Shown one piece after another: positions 29,196-38,829 of a DNA stretch of 64,000 nt. Made by a program: the position numbers and the translations under genes. The number at the start of each line of letters is the position of its first letter. The first letter of the stretch is position 1. This DNA is from Gammaproteobacteria bacterium 50_400_T64 (GTDB lineage: Bacteria > Pseudomonadota > Gammaproteobacteria > Pseudomonadales > Porticoccaceae), in the NCBI GenBank assembly GCA_002162755.1, contig MAAS01000013.1, forward strand, positions 124,001-188,000, read 5' to 3'. Under the pieces are notes generated by a model. That model searched no databases and was not told the origin of the DNA. It saw only the letters and a program-made list of their open reading frames with translations.

Positions 29196-29702
29196 ATGAC
29201 TATTCGAACAATTCTTGAATTTCCCGACCCCCGCTTACGTACTACAGCTGCGCCAGTGGCAAAGGTCGATAAGCATATTCGCTACCTGCTCGACGACATG
29301 TTTGAAACCATGTACGAGGCCAAGGGTATTGGTTTGGCGGCGACACAAATTGACGTACACGAACGGGTTGTCGTGATGGATGTCTCGGAAGAGAGAGATA
29401 GCCCGCTGATTCTGATTAACCCCGAAGTTGAACTTATCGGCGATGGCCGGCTGGAACACGATGAAGGCTGCCTTTCTGTGCCGGGGTTCTACGAAACCGT
29501 GTCGCGTCCTGACTGTATTCGCCTGCGAGCGACCAACGAAAAGGGTGAAACCTTTGAGCTGGAGCCGGATGGTCTGCTGGCGGTATGCATTCAGCATGAG
29601 CTTGACCATCTTAATGGCAAATTGTTTGTCGATTATCTATCTGCTCTGAAGCGCCAGCGGATTCGTAAAAAGCTGGAAAAGCTGCATCGGCAATTGGCTT
29701 AA
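29196..29702 (+). CDS. def: Peptide deformylase
   Basis: Metalloenzyme that removes the N-formyl group from new proteins. The three motifs [16 protein letters not shown] and HELDHLNG are intact. The ATG at 29196 ([14 protein letters not shown]) is preferred, giving 168 residues; the longer frame from 29085 adds a sequence with no conservation. First gene of def-fmt-rsmB-trkA-trkH, so deformylase and formyltransferase are co-transcribed. Confidence 0.97.
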   Translation: MTIRTILEFPDPRLRTTAAPVAKVDKHIRYLLDDMFETMYEAKGIGLAATQIDVHERVVVMDVSEERDSPLILINPEVELIGDGRLEHDEGCLSVPGFYETVSRPDCIRLRATNEKGETFELEPDGLLAVCIQHELDHLNGKLFVDYLSALKRQRIRKKLEKLHRQLA

Positions 29703-29777
29703 TATTTATCGAGAGCCGTTTTTAGACTGCACTCCCCATCGTTTTAAGCGCTACTTGCCGCCTATTGAGATCCTACT

Positions 29778-30746
29778 TTGAAGATTATTTTTGCCGGTAC
29801 TCCCGATTTTGCGGTTAGCCACTTAGCCGCTTTGTTAGATCAGGGAAAACACAGCGTTGTGGCTGTTTATACCCAGCCCGACCGACCTTCAGGGCGCGGT
29901 AAAAAGCTCAAGCCTGGGCCGGTAAAACAGCTGGCAGAGCAACACGACCTGTCCGTTATGCAGCCACTCTCTTTGAAAAGCCCTGAAGATCAGCAACAAC
30001 TGCAAGCCTTTGATGCCGATTTGATGGTGGTGGTTGCCTACGGTTTGATATTGCCCCAGGCGGTGCTCGATATGCCGCGCCTGGGCTGCATCAATGTTCA
30101 CGCTTCTTTGCTGCCGCGCTGGCGGGGTGCTGCGCCAATACATCGAGCGTTGGAAGCGGGGGACGATAAAACCGGTGTCACCATCATGCAAATGGAAGCG
30201 GGGCTCGATACTGGCCCCATGTTGCTCAAGGCTGAATGCGATATAAGCGCTGAAGATACCGGCAGTAGTCTGCATGACAAATTGGCAGGCATCGGCTGCG
30301 AGGCTTTGCTCGAAGCTCTCGACGGTCTGGCAGGTAATAGCCTGGTCGCCGAAGTACAGGATGATGCGTTGAGCTGTTATGCGCCGAAAATCAGTAAAGA
30401 AGAGGCGCGACTCGATTGGTCGTGTTCGGCAACTGAGCTCGATTTAAAAATTCGCGCCTTCAATGCCTTCCCGGTCGCTTTCACCACCCTGGGTGATGAC
30501 CGACTGAGAGTGTGGGCTGCCGAATTAGAGGCCTCCCACAATCATCAATCCAGTGCGGGCACACTTTTAAAATGCGATAGCCGAGGTATTTGGGTGGCCT
30601 GTGGGCAGGGCGCGCTAGTGCTCACTGAAATACAGCTGCCCGGGAAAAAACGCTTACCGGTACAGGCCGTATTGAATAGTCAGGCGCAATTATTCACTGC
30701 AGGCACGCAGCTGGGTTTGCCACAGGACAACAACAGTGCAAGTTAG
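29778..30746 (+). CDS. fmt: Methionyl-tRNA formyltransferase
   Basis: Formylates initiator Met-tRNA with 10-formyl-THF. 322 residues. Start FAGTPDFAVSHL, catalytic region NVHASLLPRWRGAAPIHRAL and MEAGLDTGPML, C-terminal OB-fold domain. The stop overlaps the rsmB start by 11 bases, implying translational coupling. Confidence 0.97.
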   Translation: MKIIFAGTPDFAVSHLAALLDQGKHSVVAVYTQPDRPSGRGKKLKPGPVKQLAEQHDLSVMQPLSLKSPEDQQQLQAFDADLMVVVAYGLILPQAVLDMPRLGCINVHASLLPRWRGAAPIHRALEAGDDKTGVTIMQMEAGLDTGPMLLKAECDISAEDTGSSLHDKLAGIGCEALLEALDGLAGNSLVAEVQDDALSCYAPKISKEEARLDWSCSATELDLKIRAFNAFPVAFTTLGDDRLRVWAAELEASHNHQSSAGTLLKCDSRGIWVACGQGALVLTEIQLPGKKRLPVQAVLNSQAQLFTAGTQLGLPQDNNSAS

Positions 30747-32031
30747 AGTTGCTGCCGCCAAAGTATTATTAGCCGTTACCCGCGATGGGGTATCCCTCAA
30801 CCAATGTCTGCCTGAGTTAATGGCGCAGGTGACGGAGCGTGACAGGCCTCTACTGCAGGAGCTTTGTTACGGCACTCTGCGCTGGTATCCCCGCTTAAAC
30901 GTCTTACTTCATGAATTACTCGAAAAGCCATTCCGTGCAAAAGATCGAGACATTCACGTACTCCTCGCCTGCGCGCTTTATCAGTTGATGGAGACACGCA
31001 TCCCCGACCACGCCGCCGTTAATGAAACGGTTGCTGCGATTAAAAAGCTGAAAAAGTCCTGGGCAAAAGGGCTGATTAATGGCGTGCTGCGGCGTTTTAT
31101 TCGCGAGCGAGATAGTCTCAATACACAATTTGCCGCTAATAGTGCCTATCAGCATGCCCATCCAAAGTGGCTGTGCAAGCGTATTGAGAAAGCCTGGCCA
31201 GAGCAGGCCGCCGCTATTTTTGCTGCCAATAATCACCCGGGGCCAATGACATTACGCGTCAATCGCTTGCGGCAGAATCGAGCTGATTACTTAGGCACAC
31301 TGCAGACGGCGAGCATTGAAGCGAAGGCAACAGCGCTGAGCGAAGATGGCGTGCAGCTTATTAAAGCGATGGGTGTTGATGGCATTCCCGGTTTTGCCGA
31401 GGGTCAGCTCAGCGTGCAGGACGAGGCGGCCCAGCTCGCCGCCCAATTGTTGCAGCTAGAATCCGGGCAGCGAGTGCTCGATGCCTGCTGCGCCCCCGGC
31501 GGTAAAACCTGCCACATTCTTGAACGCGAGCCCAAACTCGCCGAACTGGTGGCCCTCGATATCGATGACTCGCGTTTAGAGCGCGTCAGAGAGAATTTCG
31601 AACGCTTGAATGTACAGGCCAACTTGGTCGTGGCAGATGCTGCTGCTACGGATAAGTGGTGGGATGGGCAGCCTTTTGACCGCATCCTGCTCGACGCTCC
31701 CTGTTCTGCCACTGGGGTGATTCGACGCCACCCCGATATCAAATTACTGCGTAAATCCGATGATATTGCCCGCCTTGCGGAGCTGCAGTCAGCGTTACTT
31801 GACGCCCTGTGGCCACTGCTTAAATCTGGGGGTAAACTACTCTACGCAACCTGCTCCATATTGCCCGAAGAAAACGATGCCAGCATTGCCGGGTTTATTG
31901 CTCGCCAGAGCGATGCCAAAGTGCTTAATATCACGGCAGAAATAGGTATGCAGACGCCACTGGGGCGTCAATTGTTGCCGACAATCGACGGCCACGATGG
32001 TTTTTATTATGCCCTGCTGTGTAAGAGCTAA
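30736..32031 (+). CDS. rsmB: 16S rRNA (cytosine967-C5)-methyltransferase RsmB
   Basis: NusB-like RNA-binding domain followed by a NOL1/NOP2/Sun methyltransferase domain. 431 residues. Motif I VLDACCAPGGKT, and the two catalytic cysteines are in LLDAPCSATGV and LLYATCSILPEEN. The start is GTG at 30736, inside the end of fmt. It modifies C967 of 16S rRNA with SAM. Confidence 0.95.
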   Translation: MQVRVAAAKVLLAVTRDGVSLNQCLPELMAQVTERDRPLLQELCYGTLRWYPRLNVLLHELLEKPFRAKDRDIHVLLACALYQLMETRIPDHAAVNETVAAIKKLKKSWAKGLINGVLRRFIRERDSLNTQFAANSAYQHAHPKWLCKRIEKAWPEQAAAIFAANNHPGPMTLRVNRLRQNRADYLGTLQTASIEAKATALSEDGVQLIKAMGVDGIPGFAEGQLSVQDEAAQLAAQLLQLESGQRVLDACCAPGGKTCHILEREPKLAELVALDIDDSRLERVRENFERLNVQANLVVADAAATDKWWDGQPFDRILLDAPCSATGVIRRHPDIKLLRKSDDIARLAELQSALLDALWPLLKSGGKLLYATCSILPEENDASIAGFIARQSDAKVLNITAEIGMQTPLGRQLLPTIDGHDGFYYALLCKS

Positions 32032-32058
32032 AACGAAATGAGTAAGCGACGTTAAAAC

Positions 32059-33441
32059 ATGAAAATTGTGATTGTTGGTGCCGGTCAGGTCGGTGGTACG
32101 CTGGCTGAAAACCTCGCCAGTGAAGCGAATGATATTTCCCTGATCGACCCCGATGAAAAGCGTTTGCGCGAGCTGCAGGACAGGCTCGATATCCGCACTG
32201 TACCGGGCCTGGGTTCCCACCCTGACGTGCTCGAGTCTGCGGGCATAGAAGATGCTGACATGATCGTTGCTGTCACTAGCAGCGATGAAGTGAATATGTT
32301 GGCCTGCCAGATCGCCTTCTCGTTGTATCGCACGCCAACCAAGATTGCCCGAGTGCGTGACAGCAGTTACATCAGCAAAGCCTATCGCGACAAGCTTTTT
32401 AATGACGCCCATGTGCCGGTCGATGTGCTGATTACGCCTGAGCAAGTAGTGACTGACTATATTCGTAAACTGGTCGAGCATCCCGGTGCTCTGCAGGTGC
32501 TCGATTTTGCCGATGGTGACGTGCAATTAATGGCGATACGCGCACTTGCGGGTGGGCCGATGGTGGGTCATCAGCTGAGTGAAATTCGCGAAGAAATGCC
32601 CGGTGTTGATGCCCGTGCAGCGGCTATTTATCGTCAAGACCGCTCCATTGTCCCCCAGGGCGATACGGTGATTGAAGAGGGTGACGAGGTGTTTTTCGTC
32701 GCCGCTCGCTCAGATATTCTCAAAGTAATGAGCTTTCTGCGGCGTGCAGAAAAACCCTATCGTCGCCTGATTATTGCCGGTGGGGGTAATATTGGTTTCC
32801 GCCTGGCGAAAGTGCTGGAGGGAAGCTACAACGTCAAGGTCATTGAATACAATTTGTCGCGAGCGGAATATCTGGCCGAGTCACTGAATAAAACGGTCGT
32901 GTTGAATGGCCAGGCGGCAGACCGGGAATTACTACTCGAAGAAAATATCGATAAAACCGATGTTTTCATCGCCGTCACCAATGACGACGAGGTCAATATT
33001 ATGGCCTCTCTGCTTGCCAAACGTCTGGGTGCCAGAAAGGTGATGACCCTGATTACCAACCCGGTTTACGCTGAATTGATGCAGGGTAGTGAAATTGATA
33101 TCGCCGTGTCGCCCCAACAAGCCACCACCAGTTCACTGCTCAGTCATGTGCGTCGCGGCGATACCGTCAACGTACACTCTCTGCGTCGTGGTGCGGCCGA
33201 AGCGCTGGAGATTGTCGCCCACGGTGATGCCAGAAGCTCGAAAGTAGTGGGCAAGGCGATTGAGGATCTGACCCTGCCAATGGGCTCGACCATTGCGGCA
33301 TTAGTGCGTCATGGCGAGGTGATTATTACCCACCACGACACGGTGATAGAGTCGGATGATCACGTCATCGTATTTATGATCGACAAGCGCCATACGCGTG
33401 ATGTCGAAAAACTCTTTCAAGTTGGCTTCACCTTTTTTTAG
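32059..33441 (+). CDS. trkA: Trk potassium uptake regulatory subunit TrkA
   Basis: Peripheral NAD-binding protein gating the TrkH channel. 460 residues with two RCK units: the first Rossmann loop VGAGQVGGTLAENLA and the second IAGGGNIGFRLAKVLE (about residue 235), each followed by a TrkA_C domain. Located directly upstream of trkH, so both subunits of the potassium uptake system are present. Confidence 0.97.
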   Translation: MKIVIVGAGQVGGTLAENLASEANDISLIDPDEKRLRELQDRLDIRTVPGLGSHPDVLESAGIEDADMIVAVTSSDEVNMLACQIAFSLYRTPTKIARVRDSSYISKAYRDKLFNDAHVPVDVLITPEQVVTDYIRKLVEHPGALQVLDFADGDVQLMAIRALAGGPMVGHQLSEIREEMPGVDARAAAIYRQDRSIVPQGDTVIEEGDEVFFVAARSDILKVMSFLRRAEKPYRRLIIAGGGNIGFRLAKVLEGSYNVKVIEYNLSRAEYLAESLNKTVVLNGQAADRELLLEENIDKTDVFIAVTNDDEVNIMASLLAKRLGARKVMTLITNPVYAELMQGSEIDIAVSPQQATTSSLLSHVRRGDTVNVHSLRRGAAEALEIVAHGDARSSKVVGKAIEDLTLPMGSTIAALVRHGEVIITHHDTVIESDDHVIVFMIDKRHTRDVEKLFQVGFTFF

Positions 33442-33486
33442 GGACTTATATTTTCGCATGCTCACTTCAAGTCCCGGTACAGCCTA

Positions 33487-34932
33487 ATGCATTATTCAGT
33501 AATTGCGCGTATTTTGGGTTTGTTGTTGATGATATTCAGCCTCACCCTATTGGTGCCTATTGTTGTGGCGATGATTTATCAAGAGCAAACGATAGGTGCC
33601 TTCTTTCTTGCCTTCGCCATTATTTTCTCCATTGGCATGCTGGTGTGGCTGCCGAATAGTCGTAGTAGTGGCGATTTGCGCACCCGGGATGGTTTTCTGG
33701 TAACCGTACTTTTTTGGGGCATGCTCGGTCTGGGCGGCGCATTGCCGTTGGCGCTGACGGAATCTTCTCTATCTATTACTGACGCGGTGTTTGAATCATT
33801 GTCGGGACTGACGACGACTGGCGCTACGGTGATCAGTGGTCTGGATGAACTACCGCGCTCCGTTCTCTACTATCGCCAGCAACTCCAGTGGTTGGGTGGT
33901 ATTGGTATTGTGGTGATTGCCGTGGCCATTATGCCGATGCTCGGTATTGGCGGCATGCAGCTCTATCGCACCGAAACACCGGGCCCGGTTAAAGACAGCA
34001 AGTTGACACCGCGTATTACCGAGACCGCAAAGGTGTTGTTTTTCATCTACGTTATTCTTACCGCCGCCTGTGCTTTTGCCTATTGGCTGGCGGGGATGAA
34101 TGCATTTGACGCCATTGGCCATAGTTTTTCAACGGTCGCCATTGGTGGTTTTTCAACCCATGATGCGAGCATGGGCTTTTTTGATAGCGCTTTAATTAAC
34201 AGTGTCTGTATATTTTTTATGGCCCTGTCGGGTCTGAATTTTGGCCTGCATTTTATGGCCTGGCACCGCAAGAGTGTTTTCTCGTATTTTCGCGATTCAG
34301 AGGCTTTGCTGTACATGGCGATGTTGGTCGTCGGTATGTTCGTGGTCTGTGCTTACCTTTACTACAGTGACACCTACGGTGGTATGGATAGCCTCAATCA
34401 CGGCGTTTTTCAATTAGTGTCGATGATGACAACGACAGGTTTTGCCACCGTCAACTTCAGTGCCTGGCCCAGTTTTGTACCTTTCTTTCTTATCTTTCTC
34501 TCGTTTTTTGGTGCCTGTGCCGGGTCAACTGGCGGTGGTATAAAAGTGGGTCGTATGATGGTCATGGCCAAGCAGGGCCTGCGTGAAATTCAAAAGCTGA
34601 TTCACCCTAATGCGGTGATTCCGATTAAGGTCAATGGCCGCATTGTGCCGGAGCGTGTTACGAATTCCATCTGGGCTTTCTTTGGGGTTTATCTGGCCGT
34701 TTTCTACGGCATTGTGCTGCTATTGATGGCCTCCGGTCTTGACTACATTACTGCCTGGTCGGCGACGGCGGCTTCACTCAACAATCTCGGTCCGGGGCTG
34801 GGCGAAGTGGCGGCTAATTATGGCGGCATCAATAGCTTTGCCAAATGGGTGCTGTGCGGCGGTATGCTGCTGGGTCGGCTGGAGATCTTTACGCTACTGG
34901 TGTTGTTTACGCCGATGTTCTGGCGCCGTTAG
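33487..34932 (+). CDS. trkH: Trk potassium transporter membrane subunit TrkH
   Basis: Inner-membrane K+ channel subunit, 481 residues, with many hydrophobic helices and four selectivity-filter segments such as GLTTTGATVI, STVAIGGFSTHD, MMTTTGFATVNF and SLNNLGPGLGEV. It pairs with TrkA. Its TAG overlaps the TAA of the convergent acyl-CoA ligase gene by sharing two bases, leaving no room for a terminator between them. Confidence 0.95.
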   Translation: MHYSVIARILGLLLMIFSLTLLVPIVVAMIYQEQTIGAFFLAFAIIFSIGMLVWLPNSRSSGDLRTRDGFLVTVLFWGMLGLGGALPLALTESSLSITDAVFESLSGLTTTGATVISGLDELPRSVLYYRQQLQWLGGIGIVVIAVAIMPMLGIGGMQLYRTETPGPVKDSKLTPRITETAKVLFFIYVILTAACAFAYWLAGMNAFDAIGHSFSTVAIGGFSTHDASMGFFDSALINSVCIFFMALSGLNFGLHFMAWHRKSVFSYFRDSEALLYMAMLVVGMFVVCAYLYYSDTYGGMDSLNHGVFQLVSMMTTTGFATVNFSAWPSFVPFFLIFLSFFGACAGSTGGGIKVGRMMVMAKQGLREIQKLIHPNAVIPIKVNGRIVPERVTNSIWAFFGVYLAVFYGIVLLLMASGLDYITAWSATAASLNNLGPGLGEVAANYGGINSFAKWVLCGGMLLGRLEIFTLLVLFTPMFWRR

Positions 34933-36518
34933 CCCTCACCTTCAAACAGCTTGGCATATTCCTGCCGTAGCAGATGCTTCTTCACTTTACCCGTCGCCGT
35001 CATCGGTAACTGCTCGAGAATAATCACTCGCTTGGGTGTTTCGAAACCGCCGAGCTCCGTTTTACAGTGAGCAATAATTGCCTGTTCATCGAGTTGTGCA
35101 TCTGGCTTGCGACTCACTACGGCGGTGACAGCTTCGCCCCAATGTTCGTGGGGCAGGCCAATAACGCCGACATTGGCAACGCCCTCGCAGGCGAGAATAC
35201 AGCTCTCCACTTTGACGGAAGAAACATTTTCGCCACCGGACTTAACGATATCCTTCTTGCGATCGACAAAACAGAATTGGCCGTCATCGTCGATGTAACC
35301 GATATCACCGGAGTGATGCCAGCCAAAGGCCTGGGCTTCCTGGGTAGCTTCTTCGTTGCGATAGTAACCGAGCATCACCTGGGGGCAGCGCCACACCACT
35401 TCGCCAATTTCACCCGGCGGTAGTAGTTTACCCTGGTCGTCCATGACCGCCTGGTCGCTGGTGATGGAGCCGCCACCCCATATATTGCCCTCTTTCTTAC
35501 CGACCCAATGGGTATCCATCACTGTTGACACGCCGTTGATTTCAGTTTGCCCGGAGCCAGTGGTAAAGGGGCAGCCGAAGACCTCGCTAAGCTGGTTCAG
35601 TGTTGGCGCATCCATGGGAGCCATACCGTACATGCCGATTTGCATGCTGGAATAGTCGTGTTGATCCAGCGTGGGGCTGCCGAGCATGGCCTTCCACATT
35701 AGCGGCAGCAAAATGGCGAACTTGAGTTTTTCAGACTCAATTAACGCCAGCACCGTGGCCGGATTAAAACCATTTTGCAGCACTACTTTGGCACCGAGGT
35801 GAAGGGATACCAGTGCGAAGAGTTCGGCGGTGATATGAAACAACGGCAAGACGGCGGGGTGGGCGGTGCTGTTTTTATTGGCACCAATACTGATGACGGT
35901 GTTGAGTGTGGCGATATAAATGTTCTTGTGGGACAACATCACGCCCTTGGGGCGAGCGGTGGTGCCACTGGTGTACATGATTTGGGCGACATCGTCGTCT
36001 TCGATAATAATGTCTTCAACTTCGCTGTTGTCCTGTCCTGCGAGTAAAGCGTCGATACTAATAACGCCGTCAGTTGCTTCACCTGCGAGGCTCGCTAGCA
36101 AGAAGGATCGATCAATATTCGCTGTAACCTGATTAACCAGAGGCTGAAGTATCGCATCGGCAAATACAGCGACAGCGCCGGAGTGTTCAATGTTGTATTC
36201 CACATCCGTGGGATTCTGCACGTAGTTGATGGGCACAGCCGTAAAGCCGCCTTTAAAACAGCTCAGCAAAGCGGTGAGCATCTGACTGGTATTGGCGCCG
36301 AGAATGGCAATACGGTCGCCCTGTTTAATACCCTTTTCACGTAAGCCGCGAACCAGCTGATTAACCCGTTGGTTTAAGGTCGCAAAGTCGATGGCAACAC
36401 GTTCGTCGTCGATGAACTCAACCAGCGCTTCATGCTGCCCGTGGCTGGCAGCCCGGCGGCGTAGGGTGTCGCCCATGGCGATGCGGCGGATCAAATTGAC
36501 TTCAAGGGGAGTACTCAT
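34929..36518 (-). CDS. AMP-binding acyl-CoA synthetase
   Basis: ATP-dependent ligase that activates a carboxylic acid to its CoA thioester. 529 residues. The AMP-binding P-loop MYTSGTTARPKGV, the aryl/acyl motif GSGQTEI, and YGYIDDDGQFCFVDRKKDIVKSGGENVS with the C-terminal catalytic Lys region TATGKVKKHLLR are all present. It is last in a run of minus-strand genes that includes a sulfotransferase, dehydrogenases and oxidoreductases, suggesting it primes a substrate for that cluster. Substrate unknown. Confidence 0.93.
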   Translation of the reverse strand: MSTPLEVNLIRRIAMGDTLRRRAASHGQHEALVEFIDDERVAIDFATLNQRVNQLVRGLREKGIKQGDRIAILGANTSQMLTALLSCFKGGFTAVPINYVQNPTDVEYNIEHSGAVAVFADAILQPLVNQVTANIDRSFLLASLAGEATDGVISIDALLAGQDNSEVEDIIIEDDDVAQIMYTSGTTARPKGVMLSHKNIYIATLNTVISIGANKNSTAHPAVLPLFHITAELFALVSLHLGAKVVLQNGFNPATVLALIESEKLKFAILLPLMWKAMLGSPTLDQHDYSSMQIGMYGMAPMDAPTLNQLSEVFGCPFTTGSGQTEINGVSTVMDTHWVGKKEGNIWGGGSITSDQAVMDDQGKLLPPGEIGEVVWRCPQVMLGYYRNEEATQEAQAFGWHHSGDIGYIDDDGQFCFVDRKKDIVKSGGENVSSVKVESCILACEGVANVGVIGLPHEHWGEAVTAVVSRKPDAQLDEQAIIAHCKTELGGFETPKRVIILEQLPMTATGKVKKHLLRQEYAKLFEGEG

Positions 36519-36604
36519 CAGCTTGGCTCTTTTATTGTTTTATTGATGGAATTCCTGATTAACGCGGGTTTGATCAAGGATTCCTTACAGTTTGAGCAGC
36601 GCGG

Positions 36605-37534
36605 TTAAAGCTTATCGGCGCCGCCCTCTTCCAGCCAGCGGGCGCAATCGGGGCTCAATGCACGCTCGACGGCGGCCTCGGCTTCTTTCAGCTCTTCAGC
36701 CGTCAATACATCACGCCAGCGGCCATTCGTGCCTTTGTTGACGAAGGCTTTCGCGCCGCCAGCAAAAATTTTATCCATACCGGGGAGCAGCTCAACGGCA
36801 TTGTTTTTCATATTGTCAAAGGTGGCCTGTTCGACCAAGCTGGGCCATAGGGCTTCATCAACGCTAATGTCGAGAAAGTCGGCAACCTTGCGCATCTCCC
36901 CTTCGAGATCTTTGAGCAGGTCGCTAAAGTGAACCATGTAAATATTCGGTAAGTGGCGATAATCCCACCACGACTGGGTAAATGTCAGGTGCGACCAGAA
37001 GGGATAGCCGTCGGTTTCCCACTCGAAATTACCTTTGTTAATCCAGTTGTGCCAGAGGTCGTGGATATCGTCATACAGAGGCGGAAACTCTTCGCCGACT
37101 CGGCCGGGGGTGTTGTTCAATGCGCCAATAAAATCCTCGGTATAGTTCGATGTGTGATTCCACAGCGACATAAAAACATCGCGCACGTCGCGGCCGACAA
37201 CGATGTATTTCATTTCAGGGTAATAGGGCAGGGCATTGAGGGGCGAGTGGGTTTTCAGAAAGCGGCGGTGGGTTTGGGCCTCTATGGTTGCAAGGGTTTC
37301 ATCCAGTGGCGATAGGCGCATATCGAGCCAGAGTGACATATCGTGAAAAGATTCGGCCGGAGGATTGTCCTGAAATAGTAGTAGCGAAACGATGCGCTGC
37401 ATCCACGTAGTGCCACTTTTCATCGACGTGCAAATCAGAATATCGTCGTCGCGCACCTGGTAGTTTTCCCAGCGGGTGCTGTCGAGGTGGTGATTTTGAT
37501 AGGTGCGGTTGTGCTCGGGTAATGCTGGCTTCAT
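36605..37534 (-). CDS. PAPS-dependent sulfotransferase
   Basis: 309 residues, cytosolic sulfotransferase family. The 5'-phosphosulfate loop CTSMKSGTTWMQRI is near residue 33, KTHSPL follows, and the 3'-phosphate site VVGRDVRDVFMSLWNH is present. It transfers sulfate from PAPS to an alcohol or amine. It is adjacent to an acyl-CoA ligase on the same strand, so the acceptor may be a hydroxylated lipid or steroid-like compound; this is inference. Confidence 0.9.
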   Translation of the reverse strand: MKPALPEHNRTYQNHHLDSTRWENYQVRDDDILICTSMKSGTTWMQRIVSLLLFQDNPPAESFHDMSLWLDMRLSPLDETLATIEAQTHRRFLKTHSPLNALPYYPEMKYIVVGRDVRDVFMSLWNHTSNYTEDFIGALNNTPGRVGEEFPPLYDDIHDLWHNWINKGNFEWETDGYPFWSHLTFTQSWWDYRHLPNIYMVHFSDLLKDLEGEMRKVADFLDISVDEALWPSLVEQATFDNMKNNAVELLPGMDKIFAGGAKAFVNKGTNGRWRDVLTAEELKEAEAAVERALSPDCARWLEEGGADKL

Positions 37535-37611
37535 TTTACGCCCTGCTTTTTATTATTGGTTTGTTTTACTGCGCCTTTTAGGCGCTATGGTTAGACAATG
37601 GCTTGAGTTGC

Positions 37612-38226
37612 TTAAAATCCTTCGTCGAGATCAGCATACCTGACAATACGCGGCGTGCCACTATCGGCGCTGACTTCAATAATACTGTGACAGCAGTTGT
37701 GCATGCGCGGTGGTTCCCAGAAGCGGCTCAGGGGGCGGCCTTCGTAGTGGGAGAGTACGGACTTTATCCAAGCGCCATGGCTAACCAGAGCGACTTCCAT
37801 TCCCGCACAACTTTCGAGAATAGTTTCAACAGCGGCCAGGGCACGCCGTTGCAAGGCATGGAAAGTCTCCGCGCCTTCAATATTGAAACTGTCGGGAGTA
37901 TTGCGAAAGGCAAAAACGGCTTGCGGCTCAACCTTTTCAATATCGGCATAGAGGAAGCCCTCCCAGCGGCCGAGCATGATTTCGCGCAAATCATCCTGAT
38001 AACTCACCGGCTGCTCGCAGTGGCTGAGGGCGAGAGCTGTGGTCTGCCGCGCGCGAGTGCTGGTGCTAGAGAAGACACGATCAAAGTTGACGGCGGCCAA
38101 TTTCTTTTGCAGCTCAACGGCCTGTTGCTGGCCTAGTTCGCTGAGTACGGATTCAAGCTGGCCCTGAACGCGGCCCTCGGCATTCCAGTCGGTTTCGCCG
38201 TGGCGAATAAGGTGTAGTCTGGTCAT
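37612..38226 (-). CDS. Histidine phosphatase family protein
   Basis: 204 residues, phosphoglycerate-mutase-like. The catalytic motif LIRHGETDWN is at 5-14 with His9, and the second His is in LVSHGAWIK. CobC-like or general sugar-phosphatase activity cannot be distinguished. It lies between the BrnTA pair and the sulfotransferase on the same strand. A second member of this family is at 46332-47033. Confidence 0.9.
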   Translation of the reverse strand: MTRLHLIRHGETDWNAEGRVQGQLESVLSELGQQQAVELQKKLAAVNFDRVFSSTSTRARQTTALALSHCEQPVSYQDDLREIMLGRWEGFLYADIEKVEPQAVFAFRNTPDSFNIEGAETFHALQRRALAAVETILESCAGMEVALVSHGAWIKSVLSHYEGRPLSRFWEPPRMHNCCHSIIEVSADSGTPRIVRYADLDEGF

Positions 38227-38274
38227 ACTATTATGAACTCTTAACGTTGGTTGTTTACAGATTACAGCGAGTGT

Positions 38275-38520
38275 TTATGAGCTTGTTTTGGTAGCAGGTG
38301 AATGCTCCAGCCTTTCCGCTAGCCAAACTTTAATAATAGATTGCCGAGTGACGCCAAGCCGCGAAGCTTCTTTGTCTAATGAATCAATCATCCAGATAGG
38401 GAAGTCGACATTGACTCTTTTTTGCGTCTGATTGGGACGTTTAAGGGTCGACAAATCTAAACTGTCGATAATATCGCCGGTGTTGTCATCAAACGTTTTA
38501 TCAAAATCTTTAGCTTTCAT
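38275..38520 (-). CDS. brnA: BrnA-family antitoxin
   Basis: 81 residues. The ribbon-helix-helix segment QKRVNVDFPIWMIDSLDKEASRLGVTRQSIIKVWLAERL is typical of BrnA; the N-terminal acidic half binds the toxin. The start overlaps the end of brnT by 11 bases. Toxin-first order is the normal BrnTA arrangement. Regulates its own promoter in characterised systems. Confidence 0.85.
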   Translation of the reverse strand: MKAKDFDKTFDDNTGDIIDSLDLSTLKRPNQTQKRVNVDFPIWMIDSLDKEASRLGVTRQSIIKVWLAERLEHSPATKTSS

Positions 38521-38773
38521 ATAAATCTACCTCAGACTTTCTAGAGCGGCGTACAGAAATAATCCTGATATTGGGTGCGCGAAAGGTTGTTATAGCAGAC
38601 CAATGTTTACCTTGGATGATACCGACGACAAGGGATCTGGCTTCGTCGTTAAAACGGGTCTGAACTTCGATCAGGCAGGGGTCGAGCCAGATCGCCTGCG
38701 CTTCGACAAAATTAATGCCGTGTTTTTGAGCGTTCGACAGGCTTTTGTTTTGGTCAAACTCAAATTTAAACAT
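38510..38773 (-). CDS. brnT: BrnT-family RNase toxin
   Basis: 87 residues. FEFDQNKSLSNAQKHGINFVEA is the BrnT start, with RSLVVGIIQGKHWSAITTFR and the C-terminal IRIISVRRSRKSE catalytic region. BrnT cleaves RNA in a RelE-like manner. Intact by length. It sits inside an otherwise metabolic minus-strand array, just after pdxH. Confidence 0.88.
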   Translation of the reverse strand: MFKFEFDQNKSLSNAQKHGINFVEAQAIWLDPCLIEVQTRFNDEARSLVVGIIQGKHWSAITTFRAPNIRIISVRRSRKSEVDLYES

Positions 38774-38774
38774 A

Positions 38775-38789
38775 GTATAAAAAATATAC
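38775..38789 (-). promoter_or_regulatory. Candidate BrnA operator
   Basis: Inverted repeat GTATA-N5-TATAC immediately upstream of the brnT ATG (38771-38773). Its position fits autorepression by BrnA. Confidence 0.45.
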
Positions 38790-38829
38790 CATTATTATGC
38801 TTTTCGCAAGTACGCTAAGACACTTCTAG

